DNA of 64,000 nt from Chitinophaga pinensis (GCA_945898275.1 CAMDHZ010000012.1:29338-93337), one strand, 5' to 3'. Positions 21,067 through 31,211 are shown, counted from the first letter of the stretch. The notes: generated from the sequence alone by a model not told the origin. A program made the numbers and translations.

Positions 21067-21516
21067 CTACTCTACACGTTGCATTGCCCTTTTTACGTCT
21101 CTTTCTTTTATGGTTTCTCGCTTGTCAAACGACTTTTTACCTTGCCCAATGGCAATTTCTAGTTTTAGAAAACCTCTTTCCGACTCATAAATTTTTATAG
21201 GAACTAAGGCAAATCCCTTTTCAGAACCTTTTACTTTTAATTTATGTAATTCACGTTTTTTCAAGAGTAATTTCCTAAGTCTGAAAGGCTCATGATTATT
21301 GTAACTTGCATGTTTCAAGGTGCCAATGTTCATGCCTTTGATGAACAATTCATCATCCTTAAAAAAACAATAGGACTCACTGATACTGCAATTTCCCATC
21401 CTAATGCTTTTCACTTCTGTGCCATGCAATTGCATTCCAGCCACAAATTTTTGAATTAGGTTAAATTCAAATGATGCACGTTTATTTAATATATTTACCT
21501 CTTTTGGTAGCGCCAT
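21067..21516 (-). CDS. smpB: SsrA-binding protein
   Basis: NKRASFEFNLIQKFVAGMQLHGTEVKSIR; GKKSFDKRETIKERD. Confidence 0.95.
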   Translation of the reverse strand: MALPKEVNILNKRASFEFNLIQKFVAGMQLHGTEVKSIRMGNCSISESYCFFKDDELFIKGMNIGTLKHASYNNHEPFRLRKLLLKKRELHKLKVKGSEKGFALVPIKIYESERGFLKLEIAIGQGKKSFDKRETIKERDVKRAMQRVE

Positions 21517-21535
21517 TGGATTGCAAAAGTAGGCA

Positions 21536-21931
21536 TTATGAACCTAACTCCGCAAAAAGCCTTTCAAGTTTTGCCTTCTTCAATATCTTTTGGCCTTGCT
21601 CTCCGTGTGCTACCAATCTTTCGCCACACTTAACTTCATAACTGCAAACAATTTCATTTCTTTCTATGCTTTTTATCACCGAAGTAATCTTTATTTCTGA
21701 ACCAACCAATGCTGGAGAAACATGGTTAATGGTTAAAAAAGTGCCAATACCTTCTTCATCTTCTTCCTTCATGGCTAAAACAAATAACCGGCAACACCAT
21801 TCTGCATCTCTACCTAAAGCAAATGTGGCGTAAACAGGGTGAACTGTGCCTGTTTCAAAAGTTGCAGCATCACTGCTTTGAACAATAAGTTCAAAAGTCA
21901 TCTCATCCCCTACCTTAAATAAATTTATCAT
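21536..21931 (-). CDS. Hot-dog fold thioesterase-like protein
   Basis: FALGRDAEWCCRLFVL...VSPALVGSEIKITS. Confidence 0.7.
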   Translation of the reverse strand: MINLFKVGDEMTFELIVQSSDAATFETGTVHPVYATFALGRDAEWCCRLFVLAMKEEDEEGIGTFLTINHVSPALVGSEIKITSVIKSIERNEIVCSYEVKCGERLVAHGEQGQKILKKAKLERLFAELGS

Positions 21932-21932
21932 A

Positions 21933-23810
21933 TTATTTAACCACTAATACTGGAATATCCAATTTATGCCGCACTGCTTCAACAGTGCTTCCAAATAACA
22001 AGTCCTTTATTCCTTTATGTCCATGTGCCCCCAAAACAAGGAGCTGTGAATTGCTTTCAATAACAATCTTTGATATCCCTTTAGCTCTTGCTCCATACCC
22101 AAGCACATAATCCACCTTGTACCCACTTGCCTCTAATTGATTTGCATATTCTTTCATAACTCCAGCATCATATAAAGACTCTTCATCCATAACCTCTTCC
22201 CCATACTTAACAGCCGTAGCAGATTCTATAATATGAATTAATACATACGCTGTTTGCTTCCCCCCTAAACTTACTGCATGCTGAATACTTAATTTATCTT
22301 GCTTACTAAAATCAACAGCTATAGCAATCTTGTCAAATTTTGAAACCTTTTCAAATATGAGTTTATCTACGGGTAAATGCGGTGTCAATCGCATACTTCT
22401 GGCCTTTTTAAACCAAGGATGAAAGCTTATATATCCTAATAAACCGCCTACGTAAGTTAATACTATGAAAATTAGGTAGCTAAAAATTTGGTTTGACCCT
22501 ACCTCCGAACTTCTAAATCTCGTTACTTCATCAATTACTAAGCGAATGTTTAATCCAACAATAATTATGGCAGATGTCCATGCTAATATCTTTACCCAAG
22601 GCTTGTTCTTAAATTCACCCATTAACTCTGGATTATTCGTAAAGTGAATTAAAGGAATTACAGCAAATCCAAGTTGCAAACTCAAAATCACTTGGCTCAA
22701 AATGAGTAATTCTCCAAGCTCCCTATCTCCAAAAAATACGAGCGTAATTACGGCAGGTAAAACAGCAATTAAGCGTGTTAGCAATCGTCTAATCCACGGG
22801 CTGATTCTTAAATTTAAATAACCTTCCATTACGATTTGCCCAGCCAATGTTCCAGTAATGGTAGAACTTTGTCCGGCAGCAATTAAAGCAATAGCAAATA
22901 AGGTAGGTGCCATGTTTCCAAAAATTCCGTTTAACAACGTATGCGCATCGGTAATGTCTGCAACACTATAATGACCATTTTTGTAAAAAGCGGCTGCTGC
23001 CAAAATAAGAATGGCTGCATTCACAAAAAATGCTGCATTTAACGCTATTGCCGAATCTAAAAAATTGTACTTTAATGCACCTTTTATTCCCTCTTTGTTC
23101 TTTTTTATTTTTCTGGTTTGAACCAAAGAAGAATGAAGATATAAGTTATGAGGCATCACGGTTGCGCCAATTATGCCAATTGCAATGTAAAGCGACTCTC
23201 CATTTAATGCGCTAGGAATAAAACCACTAGCTATTTGGCTAAATTCAGGTTTAACAATAAGCATTTCGGCAAAAAATGAAAGTCCGATAATGCTCACCAG
23301 ACTCACAATAAATAACTCAATCTTTCTGATTCCTTTATTTATCAAAAACAACAGTAAAAAAGTATCCAAAACGGTAATAAGTACTCCATACAATAATGGC
23401 AAATCAAATAATAAATTTAACCCAATTGCCATTCCAATAATCTCGGCTAAATCTGTTGCGGCAATTGCAATTTCTGCAAGTCCATACAATGAATAGTTAA
23501 CCCATGATGGGTATTGCTGCCTGCTGGCTTGGGCCAAATCCCATCCTTTGACAATACCTAATTTCGCTGATAAGGTTTGCAATAAAAGTGCAATCCAATT
23601 ACTTAATAATAATACCCAAATTAAACTATAGCCAAACCTGCTACCCCCGGCAATGTCTGTGGCCCAATTACCTGGGTCCATATAGCCCACACTTACTAAA
23701 TAGGCGGGACCAATAAAGGCAAGAAATCGTCGCCAACTGCCCGAACTTTTAGTAGTATCTACACTTTCATGCACCTCACTTAATGACTTTTCCGACATTT
23801 CTTTTTTCAT
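21933..23810 (-). CDS. mntH: Nramp divalent metal transporter fused to C-terminal universal stress protein domain
   Basis: GPAYLVSVGYMDPGNWATD; MPHNLYLHSSLV; C-term KIAIAVDFSKQD...LGAHGHKGIKDLLFGSTVEAVRH. Confidence 0.93.
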   Translation of the reverse strand: MKKEMSEKSLSEVHESVDTTKSSGSWRRFLAFIGPAYLVSVGYMDPGNWATDIAGGSRFGYSLIWVLLLSNWIALLLQTLSAKLGIVKGWDLAQASRQQYPSWVNYSLYGLAEIAIAATDLAEIIGMAIGLNLLFDLPLLYGVLITVLDTFLLLFLINKGIRKIELFIVSLVSIIGLSFFAEMLIVKPEFSQIASGFIPSALNGESLYIAIGIIGATVMPHNLYLHSSLVQTRKIKKNKEGIKGALKYNFLDSAIALNAAFFVNAAILILAAAAFYKNGHYSVADITDAHTLLNGIFGNMAPTLFAIALIAAGQSSTITGTLAGQIVMEGYLNLRISPWIRRLLTRLIAVLPAVITLVFFGDRELGELLILSQVILSLQLGFAVIPLIHFTNNPELMGEFKNKPWVKILAWTSAIIIVGLNIRLVIDEVTRFRSSEVGSNQIFSYLIFIVLTYVGGLLGYISFHPWFKKARSMRLTPHLPVDKLIFEKVSKFDKIAIAVDFSKQDKLSIQHAVSLGGKQTAYVLIHIIESATAVKYGEEVMDEESLYDAGVMKEYANQLEASGYKVDYVLGYGARAKGISKIVIESNSQLLVLGAHGHKGIKDLLFGSTVEAVRHKLDIPVLVVK

Positions 23811-24469
23811 CTAGATTTTTTCAATAAAACGTTTCGAGCAACTTCATTGCTAATCATTATTGGAATTCCTCCCTCTATTTTTATTCTAAGTGATTGGTCA
23901 AAATCACTTTTAGAAACAATTTCAATTCCTTTCCCTAGAACCAGTTGGTTCTTTTCTAAATGTTGCAGAAACAAACTGCTATGATTTACCACTCCGCTGA
24001 TCACGCCAAATTCACCAATTCCCAATTCACTAACTTTATATAGTTCAATTCTTTGGATCAACCCATTCTTTCCAGGAATAGGATCTCCATGCGGGTCGTT
24101 TTCGGGAAAACCAAGAAATTCATCTAAGCAATCAATTAATTTGGTTGACTTTATGTGCTCTAGTTGTTCGGCAATATCATGCACTTCATCCCAAGAAAAG
24201 TTCAGCTTGTCGTATAAAAAAGTCTCCCATAACCTGTGCTTTCTAATCATTTCCAAAGCCATCTTTCTGCCTGTCTCTGTTAACTCTACTCCTTTGTATT
24301 TGGCATAACTGAGTAATTTTTTCTCAGATAACTTTTTAATCATGTCGGTAACAGATGCCGCTTTTGTTTGCATGATCTCTGCAATTGCATTGGTATTAAC
24401 GGAAATTCCTGACTTTTCTTGAAGTTTATAAATTGCTTTTATATAGTTCTCTTCTGTAAATGAATACAT
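23807..24469 (-). CDS. mntR: DtxR/MntR-family metal-dependent regulator with FeoA-like domain
   Basis: MYSFTEENYIKAIYKLQEKSG...AASVTDMIKKLSEKKLL; 4-bp overlap with mntH. Confidence 0.9.
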   Translation of the reverse strand: MYSFTEENYIKAIYKLQEKSGISVNTNAIAEIMQTKAASVTDMIKKLSEKKLLSYAKYKGVELTETGRKMALEMIRKHRLWETFLYDKLNFSWDEVHDIAEQLEHIKSTKLIDCLDEFLGFPENDPHGDPIPGKNGLIQRIELYKVSELGIGEFGVISGVVNHSSLFLQHLEKNQLVLGKGIEIVSKSDFDQSLRIKIEGGIPIMISNEVARNVLLKKSR

Positions 24470-24480
24470 ATCGCAATAAT

Positions 24481-24508
24481 AATATTTTTAGACTAGTCTA
24501 AAAATATT
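24481..24508. promoter_or_regulatory. 28-bp perfect palindrome AATATTTTTAGACTAGTCTAAAAATATT (candidate MntR operator)
   Basis: Perfect dyad 12 bp upstream of the mntR start codon. Confidence 0.8.
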
Positions 24509-24570
24509 TTTTCATTTAATCTTAAAATCAATTTTTTATTTAAGCTGTTCATTCTTTAATATTGAATCAT

Positions 24571-24735
24571 ATGTGGAAAAAGTTTAGTTCTTATATCGCT
24601 TTCTGGAGAAAACCAGATCCTGACAGTCCGTCATCCTTTAATTTAAAAGTCATGCACGGAATCAATAGGATAAGTATATTTATGTTCATTTTTGCGCTAG
24701 TTGTCATAGTAATTCGGCTGGTACGGTCTTTGTAA
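24571..24735 (+). CDS. 54-aa small membrane protein (DUF6728-like)
   Basis: MWKKFSSYIAFWRKPDPDSPSSFNLKVMHGINRISIFMFIFALVVIVIRLVRSL*; missing from the 60-aa-cutoff ORF track. Confidence 0.75.
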   Translation: MWKKFSSYIAFWRKPDPDSPSSFNLKVMHGINRISIFMFIFALVVIVIRLVRSL

Positions 24736-24758
24736 ATTTTCATTTAAATTTTAATAGC

Positions 24759-25430
24759 ATGATTATATATATTATTATTCCATTGGCATTAAGTTTTTAT
24801 GTTAGTTGGAGGTTTAAGTCAAAGGTAAAAGAGTATTCGCAAGTAGGTCTTGCCAACCAAATGACTGGCGCTGAGATTGCTGCCATGATGTTAAGAGATA
24901 ATGGCATTTATGATGTAGAAATTTTGAGTTCTGAAGGAGAACTTACAGACCATTATAACCCAGAGAAAAAAACAGTTAATTTAAGTCATGATGTTTATTA
25001 TGGCAGAAGCGTAATTGCTGCTGCAGTTTCTGCGCACGAGGTTGGTCATGCCGTGCAACACGCAAAAGGTTATGCTTGGTTAAAGTTTAGATCTTCTGTA
25101 GTACCTGTGGTTAGCATTGCTTCAAAATATGTGCAATGGATTCTTTTAATTGGTGTTTTCACTGTTAATGCCTTTCCAGCCTTATTACTTTTAGGAATTG
25201 TTTTATTTGCCTTAACAACCATATTTTCAGTTATTACCTTACCAGTAGAATTTGATGCAAGTAAAAGAGCCTTGGCTTGGTTAGACACAAAAGGAATTGT
25301 GAGAAAAGAGGAATATCCAATGACCAAAGATGCCTTAAAATGGGCAGCTAGCACTTACATTGTTGCAGCAATTGCCTCAATAGCAACCTTACTATACTAC
25401 CTTCAAATATATATGGGAAGAAGAGATTAA
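24759..25430 (+). CDS. Zinc metallopeptidase (YugP/PF04298 family)
   Basis: AVSAHEVGHAVQHAKGY; membrane segments. Confidence 0.9.
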   Translation: MIIYIIIPLALSFYVSWRFKSKVKEYSQVGLANQMTGAEIAAMMLRDNGIYDVEILSSEGELTDHYNPEKKTVNLSHDVYYGRSVIAAAVSAHEVGHAVQHAKGYAWLKFRSSVVPVVSIASKYVQWILLIGVFTVNAFPALLLLGIVLFALTTIFSVITLPVEFDASKRALAWLDTKGIVRKEEYPMTKDALKWAASTYIVAAIASIATLLYYLQIYMGRRD

Positions 25431-25452
25431 TCTCCCTTAGTTATTATCCGCT

Positions 25453-26295
25453 TTGAATTCGACTGAATACTTTACCTTATTGGTTAAAGACTTATGCCAA
25501 CTTTATGATGAAAATGAGGCAAAAGCCCTCTCCTATTGGATATTTGAAGACATTCTCCTCATTAAAAGAGCGCACCTAAAACTCATAGAAAAGGAGTTAA
25601 ATTTAGGCGAAGAATTAAAGTTGAACCAAGTTAAAGTAAGACTGCTCAAAGGCGAACCTTTGCAATACATTCTAGGCTATGCATGGTTTAAAGACTTAGT
25701 ATTTAAGGTAAATCCAAGTGTGCTCATTCCTCGCCCAGAAACCGAAGAACTTGTAGATTGGGTGCTAATCGAACAGCGTAATTCAAATTCGTTTCTAGAC
25801 ATTGGCACAGGAAGCGGATGTATTGCCATAAGCTTAAAACAGGCCTTGCCTTTAAAAGAAGTTACGGCAGTTGACATTTCTGAGGAGGCGCTGGCAGTTG
25901 CGGCAAGCAATGCCAAACAAAACAATTGCAAAGTGAATTTTATTTTAGCCTCTGCATTAAGTTCAAGTGGACATCAAACCCTACAAAACTTAAATGCAGA
26001 GGTTTGGGTAAGCAATCCGCCCTATATTTTGGCCTCAGAAATGACGCAAATGCACCCTAATGTGCTAGAATTTGAACCTCATTTAGCACTGTTTGTAAAT
26101 GATACAGACCCCTTACTTTTCTATAAAGAAATCACTAACGCTTTCCTAGGTTCAAACCGAACCCATAGCCTTTACTTTGAAACAAGTGAGTTTTATGAGG
26201 AAGCCTTGAACCAATGGCTACCGTCGACGGGCTTAAAAAGCCATTTACGTAAAGACATGCAAGGGAAAACACGGATGCTTAAGTTGATGAAATAA
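25453..26295 (+). CDS. prmC: Peptide chain release factor N5-glutamine methyltransferase (TTG start)
   Basis: VLIPRPETEELVDWV; DIGTGSGCIAISLK; VSNPPYI. Confidence 0.93.
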   Translation: MNSTEYFTLLVKDLCQLYDENEAKALSYWIFEDILLIKRAHLKLIEKELNLGEELKLNQVKVRLLKGEPLQYILGYAWFKDLVFKVNPSVLIPRPETEELVDWVLIEQRNSNSFLDIGTGSGCIAISLKQALPLKEVTAVDISEEALAVAASNAKQNNCKVNFILASALSSSGHQTLQNLNAEVWVSNPPYILASEMTQMHPNVLEFEPHLALFVNDTDPLLFYKEITNAFLGSNRTHSLYFETSEFYEEALNQWLPSTGLKSHLRKDMQGKTRMLKLMK

Positions 26296-26331
26296 TTTTA
26301 TTATTTTGCCAGCTTAATATTCAAAATTTTA

Positions 26332-29268
26332 ATGAAGAGAATTTTACTGCTGGCTTTGCTTTGCATTCAATTACAAGCAAATGCCCAAACAAAAACTTTT
26401 GTTAACGAAACCAAGCAATCTCCAGATGGCAAATACACCTACACCATCGTTAGCAACGACCCTTTGAAAGCGCGCACCTATGTGCTAAAAAATGGGCTTA
26501 CGGTGATATTGGCCGAAAACCACAAGGAGCCACGCATTCAAACTTATATTGCAACAAAGGCTGGCAGTAAAAACGACCCAGCAGACAATACAGGATTGGC
26601 GCATTACCTTGAGCATATGTTGTTTAAGGGTACAGACAAGTATGGCACTAAAGATTGGGCAAAAGAAAAAGTGCAATTAGACATTATTGATGGCTTGTAT
26701 GAACAATACAATAAAACCACCGATGAGGCAAAGCGCAAGCAAATTTATAAGGCCATTGACTCTGTGAGTGGCGTGGCCAGCAAATTTGCCATTGCCAATG
26801 AATATGATAAGTTAATGCAAGGCATAGGCGCACAAGGAACCAATGCTTTTACCTCTTTGGAGCAAACTGTTTATGTGAATGATATTCCACAAAACAATAT
26901 CGAAAAATGGTTGCAAATAGAAGGTGAGCGCTTTAGAAATCCTATTCTTCGCTTGTTTCATACCGAGTTAGAAGCGGTGTATGAAGAGAAAAATATCTCC
27001 TTAGATAATGACGGCAGAAAGGTGTTTGAAGCCATGATGACTGCTTTGTTTAAAAACCATACTTACGGTACTCAAACTACCATTGGAACCGTAGAACATT
27101 TGAAAAACCCTTCGCTTATCAAAATAAGAAACTATTACAACACCTATTATGTGCCCAATAACATGGCCATCGTATTAGCAGGAGATTTCGACTCAGATAA
27201 AACCATCGCTTTAATAGATAAGTATTTTGCTTATATGCAGCCAAAAGAGGTACCAGCCTTTAGTTTTAAACCAGAGGTAGGAAGAAATGCTCCAGAAGAA
27301 ATTTCAATATTTGGTCCGGATGCTGAAAACATTATGATTGGTTATAGATTGCCAGGAGCTGGTACAAAAGAAGCCCGCATGTTGATGTTAGTTGACATGC
27401 TTTTATCCAATTCAAAATCGGGTTTAATAGATTTGAACCTAGTTAAAAAGCAAGCAGTATTGAGCGCAGGTTCTTCTTATTGGACCAATAAAGATTATAG
27501 CATAGCCTTTCTTCAAGGGAAACCTAAAAAAGACCAAAGCCTAGAAGAACTAAAAAATCTTTTGTTGGCTCAAGTTGAGAAAGTGAAAAATGGAGAATTT
27601 AATGAGGCAGAGGTAAAAGCAATAATTGATAATTTAAAAGTCTATAAAATCAAAGAAAGAGAAAGCAACGATGGTAGAGCCAGTGCGCTGTTGGATGCTT
27701 TTGTAACAGGCAGAAACTGGGCAGATGCCTCAGCTGATTTGTCGGAACTTGATAAAATCACCAAGGCAGAATTGGTTGCTTTTGCCAACACCTATTATAC
27801 CAATGATTTTGTAGTTATTTATAAACGTAGTGGTGAAGATAAAAGCACAGTTAAGATAGAAAAGCCACAAATTACTCCAGTTGATGTGAACAGAGATGAG
27901 GTATCACCATTTGTTAAAAATATGACTGAATCTCCATCGCCTAAAATTTCTCCAATTTTTGTTGACTTTAAGAAAGACATCAACTTTGGAAATTTGGGAT
28001 GGGCACAAGTGTTGCAAGTTCAAAATACCGATAACGAATTGTTTCAATTGTATTATGTTTTAGATATGGGCAAGTTTCATGATTTGAAACTACCAATGGC
28101 AATAAATTTGTTGCCTTATTTAGGAACTGATAAATATACAGCTGAGGAAATCAGTAAAGCCTTTTTCAACCTGGCTTGCGACTTTAATGTAAATGCTGGT
28201 AACGAGCAAGTGTATGTGTCGTTGAGTGGTTTATCTAAGAATTTTGAAGCAGCAGTAAGTTTGTTTGAGCATTTGCTAAAGAATGCAAAACCAGATCAAG
28301 CAGCTTTGCAATCTTTGGTAGAACGCACTTTAAAAGGTAGAGAAGATGCTAAGAAAAGTAAAGGAACTATTTTTAATGCTGCTTTGCAAAACTATGCCAT
28401 GTTTGGAGCAAACAATCCATACAAACACATGCTAAAAACTGATGAGTTAAAGGCATTAAAAGCTGAAGAGCTAGTTAAGTATTTGCATGATTTAACAGCT
28501 TACCAGCACAAGATCATGTATTATGGCCCACTCACTTTAGATGGACTAAATAAAAGTTTAAGTAAGCTTCATAAATTAGCTAAGACAGCAAAAACCTATC
28601 CAACACCTGTAAGTTTTACAAGAAACAATACCAATGAGAATCAGGTTTACTTTGTAGATTATAAAATGGTTCAGGCAGAAATCATGTGGATGAGAAGATC
28701 TGTTGATGGATATGATGCTAAAAGAGATTCAGAAATTAAATTGTTCAATGAATATTTTGGCGGAGGTATGTCTTCAATTGTATTTCAAACCATTCGTGAG
28801 TCTAAGGCATTAGCCTATTCAACTTATTCAAGGTATACCATTCCTACCAAACCGCAAGACCCTTATTATATCATTGCTTATATTGGTACACAAGCTGATA
28901 AGTTTAATGAGGCTGTTCCAGCAATGAACGAGTTATTAACTAACTTACCTAAATCAGAAAATGGTTTTGAATCGGCAAAAGCTTCAATGATGAACAGCAT
29001 AGAAACACAGCGGATAAATGATATGGATAAAATCTGGTACTATGAGACTTCAAGAAAAGTAGGTGTAACAGAAGATTTGCGCAAAAATTTGTATGATCAA
29101 CTACCGAGTATGAGTTTTGATGCCGTACAAAATTTTCACCAAACCTACTACAAAAACCAAGCTTTTTCTTTCTGTATCATGGGTTCAAAAGAGAAATTAG
29201 ACATGAAAGATTTAGAAAAATACGGAAAAGTTAAAGTGTTAAGTTTAGAGGATATTTTTGGATATTAA
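26332..29268 (+). CDS. M16 family insulinase-like metallopeptidase
   Basis: GLAHYLEHMLFKGT (HxxEH); duplicated M16 architecture. Confidence 0.93.
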   Translation: MKRILLLALLCIQLQANAQTKTFVNETKQSPDGKYTYTIVSNDPLKARTYVLKNGLTVILAENHKEPRIQTYIATKAGSKNDPADNTGLAHYLEHMLFKGTDKYGTKDWAKEKVQLDIIDGLYEQYNKTTDEAKRKQIYKAIDSVSGVASKFAIANEYDKLMQGIGAQGTNAFTSLEQTVYVNDIPQNNIEKWLQIEGERFRNPILRLFHTELEAVYEEKNISLDNDGRKVFEAMMTALFKNHTYGTQTTIGTVEHLKNPSLIKIRNYYNTYYVPNNMAIVLAGDFDSDKTIALIDKYFAYMQPKEVPAFSFKPEVGRNAPEEISIFGPDAENIMIGYRLPGAGTKEARMLMLVDMLLSNSKSGLIDLNLVKKQAVLSAGSSYWTNKDYSIAFLQGKPKKDQSLEELKNLLLAQVEKVKNGEFNEAEVKAIIDNLKVYKIKERESNDGRASALLDAFVTGRNWADASADLSELDKITKAELVAFANTYYTNDFVVIYKRSGEDKSTVKIEKPQITPVDVNRDEVSPFVKNMTESPSPKISPIFVDFKKDINFGNLGWAQVLQVQNTDNELFQLYYVLDMGKFHDLKLPMAINLLPYLGTDKYTAEEISKAFFNLACDFNVNAGNEQVYVSLSGLSKNFEAAVSLFEHLLKNAKPDQAALQSLVERTLKGREDAKKSKGTIFNAALQNYAMFGANNPYKHMLKTDELKALKAEELVKYLHDLTAYQHKIMYYGPLTLDGLNKSLSKLHKLAKTAKTYPTPVSFTRNNTNENQVYFVDYKMVQAEIMWMRRSVDGYDAKRDSEIKLFNEYFGGGMSSIVFQTIRESKALAYSTYSRYTIPTKPQDPYYIIAYIGTQADKFNEAVPAMNELLTNLPKSENGFESAKASMMNSIETQRINDMDKIWYYETSRKVGVTEDLRKNLYDQLPSMSFDAVQNFHQTYYKNQAFSFCIMGSKEKLDMKDLEKYGKVKVLSLEDIFGY

Positions 29269-29289
29269 AATTTAGTTTTTTTTAACGAT

Positions 29290-29748
29290 TTATTGTTTGA
29301 GGTGGGCTTCGTTTATTTCGAGGCTCACCTCTATTTTTTGTAGACATTCTACAACTACTTCTTCGCTGGTTTCAACAGAAACCACATGAAAATTTTTGAT
29401 ATTTCCTTTACTTATTGGAATGGTGAACTTAACCATACCATTTAAAATTTGCGACTCCGCAATCTGCGTATATTCTTCATCAAACAACTTTGCCTTTAGG
29501 CCATTGCCACTAAAAGACTTATTACTAGCTATTACTTTAACAGGAATGCTAAAGGTAATATCGCCTTCTTTTGCGACGGCACTACTTACTTTTAGCTGCG
29601 CGCTTTTAATTGGTTCATCAATATGGGTAATTGATGCTAAGGTGTCTATTGATAGATCTCCTTTTACAAATAGTAAAAAGGGGACCAATACAAGAGACCA
29701 AAGATATTTTATCATGATTTTCATACTCGGGTACCTAATTACTAACAA
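29290..29748 (-). CDS. Hypothetical secreted protein
   Basis: Signal-like N-terminus, 152 aa; no family recognised. Confidence 0.5.
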   Translation of the reverse strand: MLVIRYPSMKIMIKYLWSLVLVPFLLFVKGDLSIDTLASITHIDEPIKSAQLKVSSAVAKEGDITFSIPVKVIASNKSFSGNGLKAKLFDEEYTQIAESQILNGMVKFTIPISKGNIKNFHVVSVETSEEVVVECLQKIEVSLEINEAHLKQ

Positions 29749-29833
29749 CGTACCAAAAGCATAAATATCTGATTAAAAGCAACTTAAAAATACACAAGTC
29801 TTGGGAATCAATCCCATTTCGGGACAATATTCC

Positions 29834-31033
29834 CTAATCCACGTATAACATCAACCCTTTGAGGTATTCCCCTTCTGGGTGATAGATGTTTATAGGATGA
29901 TCGTCGGGCTGGCTCAATTGCCTGAGAATTCTCACATTTCTGCGAGTTTCTGCAGCAGCAGAAAATACAATTTTTCTAAATAAGTCTTTGTCGATATGCT
30001 GACTGCAACTATAGGTAAAGACCAAACCACCCTTTTTCACTCTATCTAATCCTAGAATGTTTAAGTTCTTATATCCCCTTGCTGCATTGTCTACGGAGCG
30101 GGCATTTTTTGCAAAGGCGGGTGGATCTAAAATAATAATATCGTAGAAATCGGTTGGTGCCTTTTTAAGAAATTCAAAACAATCCTCAATAAAAGACTCG
30201 TGTTTGCCTTTCCATTTGCCAAGGGCAACATTGTCTTCACAAAGTCCAATGGCATCTTTAGAAGAATCTACAGAATGAACCAAAGCTGCACCTGCCTCAA
30301 GCGCATATAAACTAAAGCCACCAGAGTAGCTAAAAGTGTTCAATACATTTTTACCATCAGACCATGCACCTACCAATTTTCTATTTTCACGTTGATCCAA
30401 GAAGAAGCCTGTTTTCTGACCAGTTTCTACATTCACCGAAAACAGTACACCATATTCTTTCACCACTATTGGCATTGGGCAAGTTTCGCCAATCCAGCGG
30501 CTACCCTCCTCTACTTGCTCTAATAGTTGCGTACTTTGTTTGGTTTTAACATAAATATATTTGAAACCTAATTCCTTAAGGCCTTCAAAAATAATTGGAG
30601 AGATTCGTTCGGTGCCTTTTATGAGCAATTGAATAACGGCTACTTCGCCATAAATATCGGTTATAATTCCTGGAAAAAAATCTCCTTCAGCATGCAGCAA
30701 ACGATAGCAATCTGTTTGAGCAGTAATTAGAAGCTTGCGAAGGGCAAATGCATTTTTAAGTTTAGATTTCCAATAATTTTCATCTAGTTCAATTTGGTCT
30801 GAACCAAACTCAAACAGGCGACAAGTGATTTGGCTGTTTGGAGAAAAGAATCCAAAACCCAGTAATTCGCCATGGTTGGTATGAACCGAAACGATATCGC
30901 CATTTTCTGCTTTGGGCAAGGTTTTAACAGCCCCGCTAAAAATCCAAGGATGTCTATTTAATATAGAGCGTTCTCTGCCGCTCTTTAATATGAGTTGTTT
31001 CAATGCGTATAGGTTTGAGCCAATTTGGCGCAA
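29834..31033 (-). CDS. Class I SAM-dependent rRNA methyltransferase (RlmI/PUA type)
   Basis: ILNRHPWIFSGAV; VLNTFSYSGGFSLYA; IILDPPAFAKN. Confidence 0.88.
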   Translation of the reverse strand: MRQIGSNLYALKQLILKSGRERSILNRHPWIFSGAVKTLPKAENGDIVSVHTNHGELLGFGFFSPNSQITCRLFEFGSDQIELDENYWKSKLKNAFALRKLLITAQTDCYRLLHAEGDFFPGIITDIYGEVAVIQLLIKGTERISPIIFEGLKELGFKYIYVKTKQSTQLLEQVEEGSRWIGETCPMPIVVKEYGVLFSVNVETGQKTGFFLDQRENRKLVGAWSDGKNVLNTFSYSGGFSLYALEAGAALVHSVDSSKDAIGLCEDNVALGKWKGKHESFIEDCFEFLKKAPTDFYDIIILDPPAFAKNARSVDNAARGYKNLNILGLDRVKKGGLVFTYSCSQHIDKDLFRKIVFSAAAETRRNVRILRQLSQPDDHPINIYHPEGEYLKGLMLYVD

Positions 31034-31054
31034 TATAGCTAATTTATTCGTATT

Positions 31055-31071
31055 GAACCTCTGCGAGGTTC
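31055..31071. repeat. Hairpin GAACCTC-TGC-GAGGTTC
   Basis: 7-bp perfect arms. Confidence 0.6.
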
Positions 31072-31145
31072 TCGCAATTGGTCTAAAACCATATATAAAA
31101 ATCGATGAAGAATTAACACAACAGTATTACTTTAATCTGACTTAT

Positions 31146-31160
31146 AATCCCGAAGGGATT
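31146..31160. repeat. REP-like hairpin AATCCC-GAA-GGGATT
   Basis: 6-bp perfect arms, GAA loop. Confidence 0.7.
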
Positions 31161-31194
31161 GAATATGAGTAAAAAGTAACAAATGAAAATGGGG

Positions 31195-31211
31195 CGACCC
31201 CGAAGGGGTCG
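31195..31211. repeat. REP-like hairpin CGACCCC-GAA-GGGGTCG
   Basis: 7-bp perfect arms, same GAA loop as the preceding hairpin. Confidence 0.75.
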
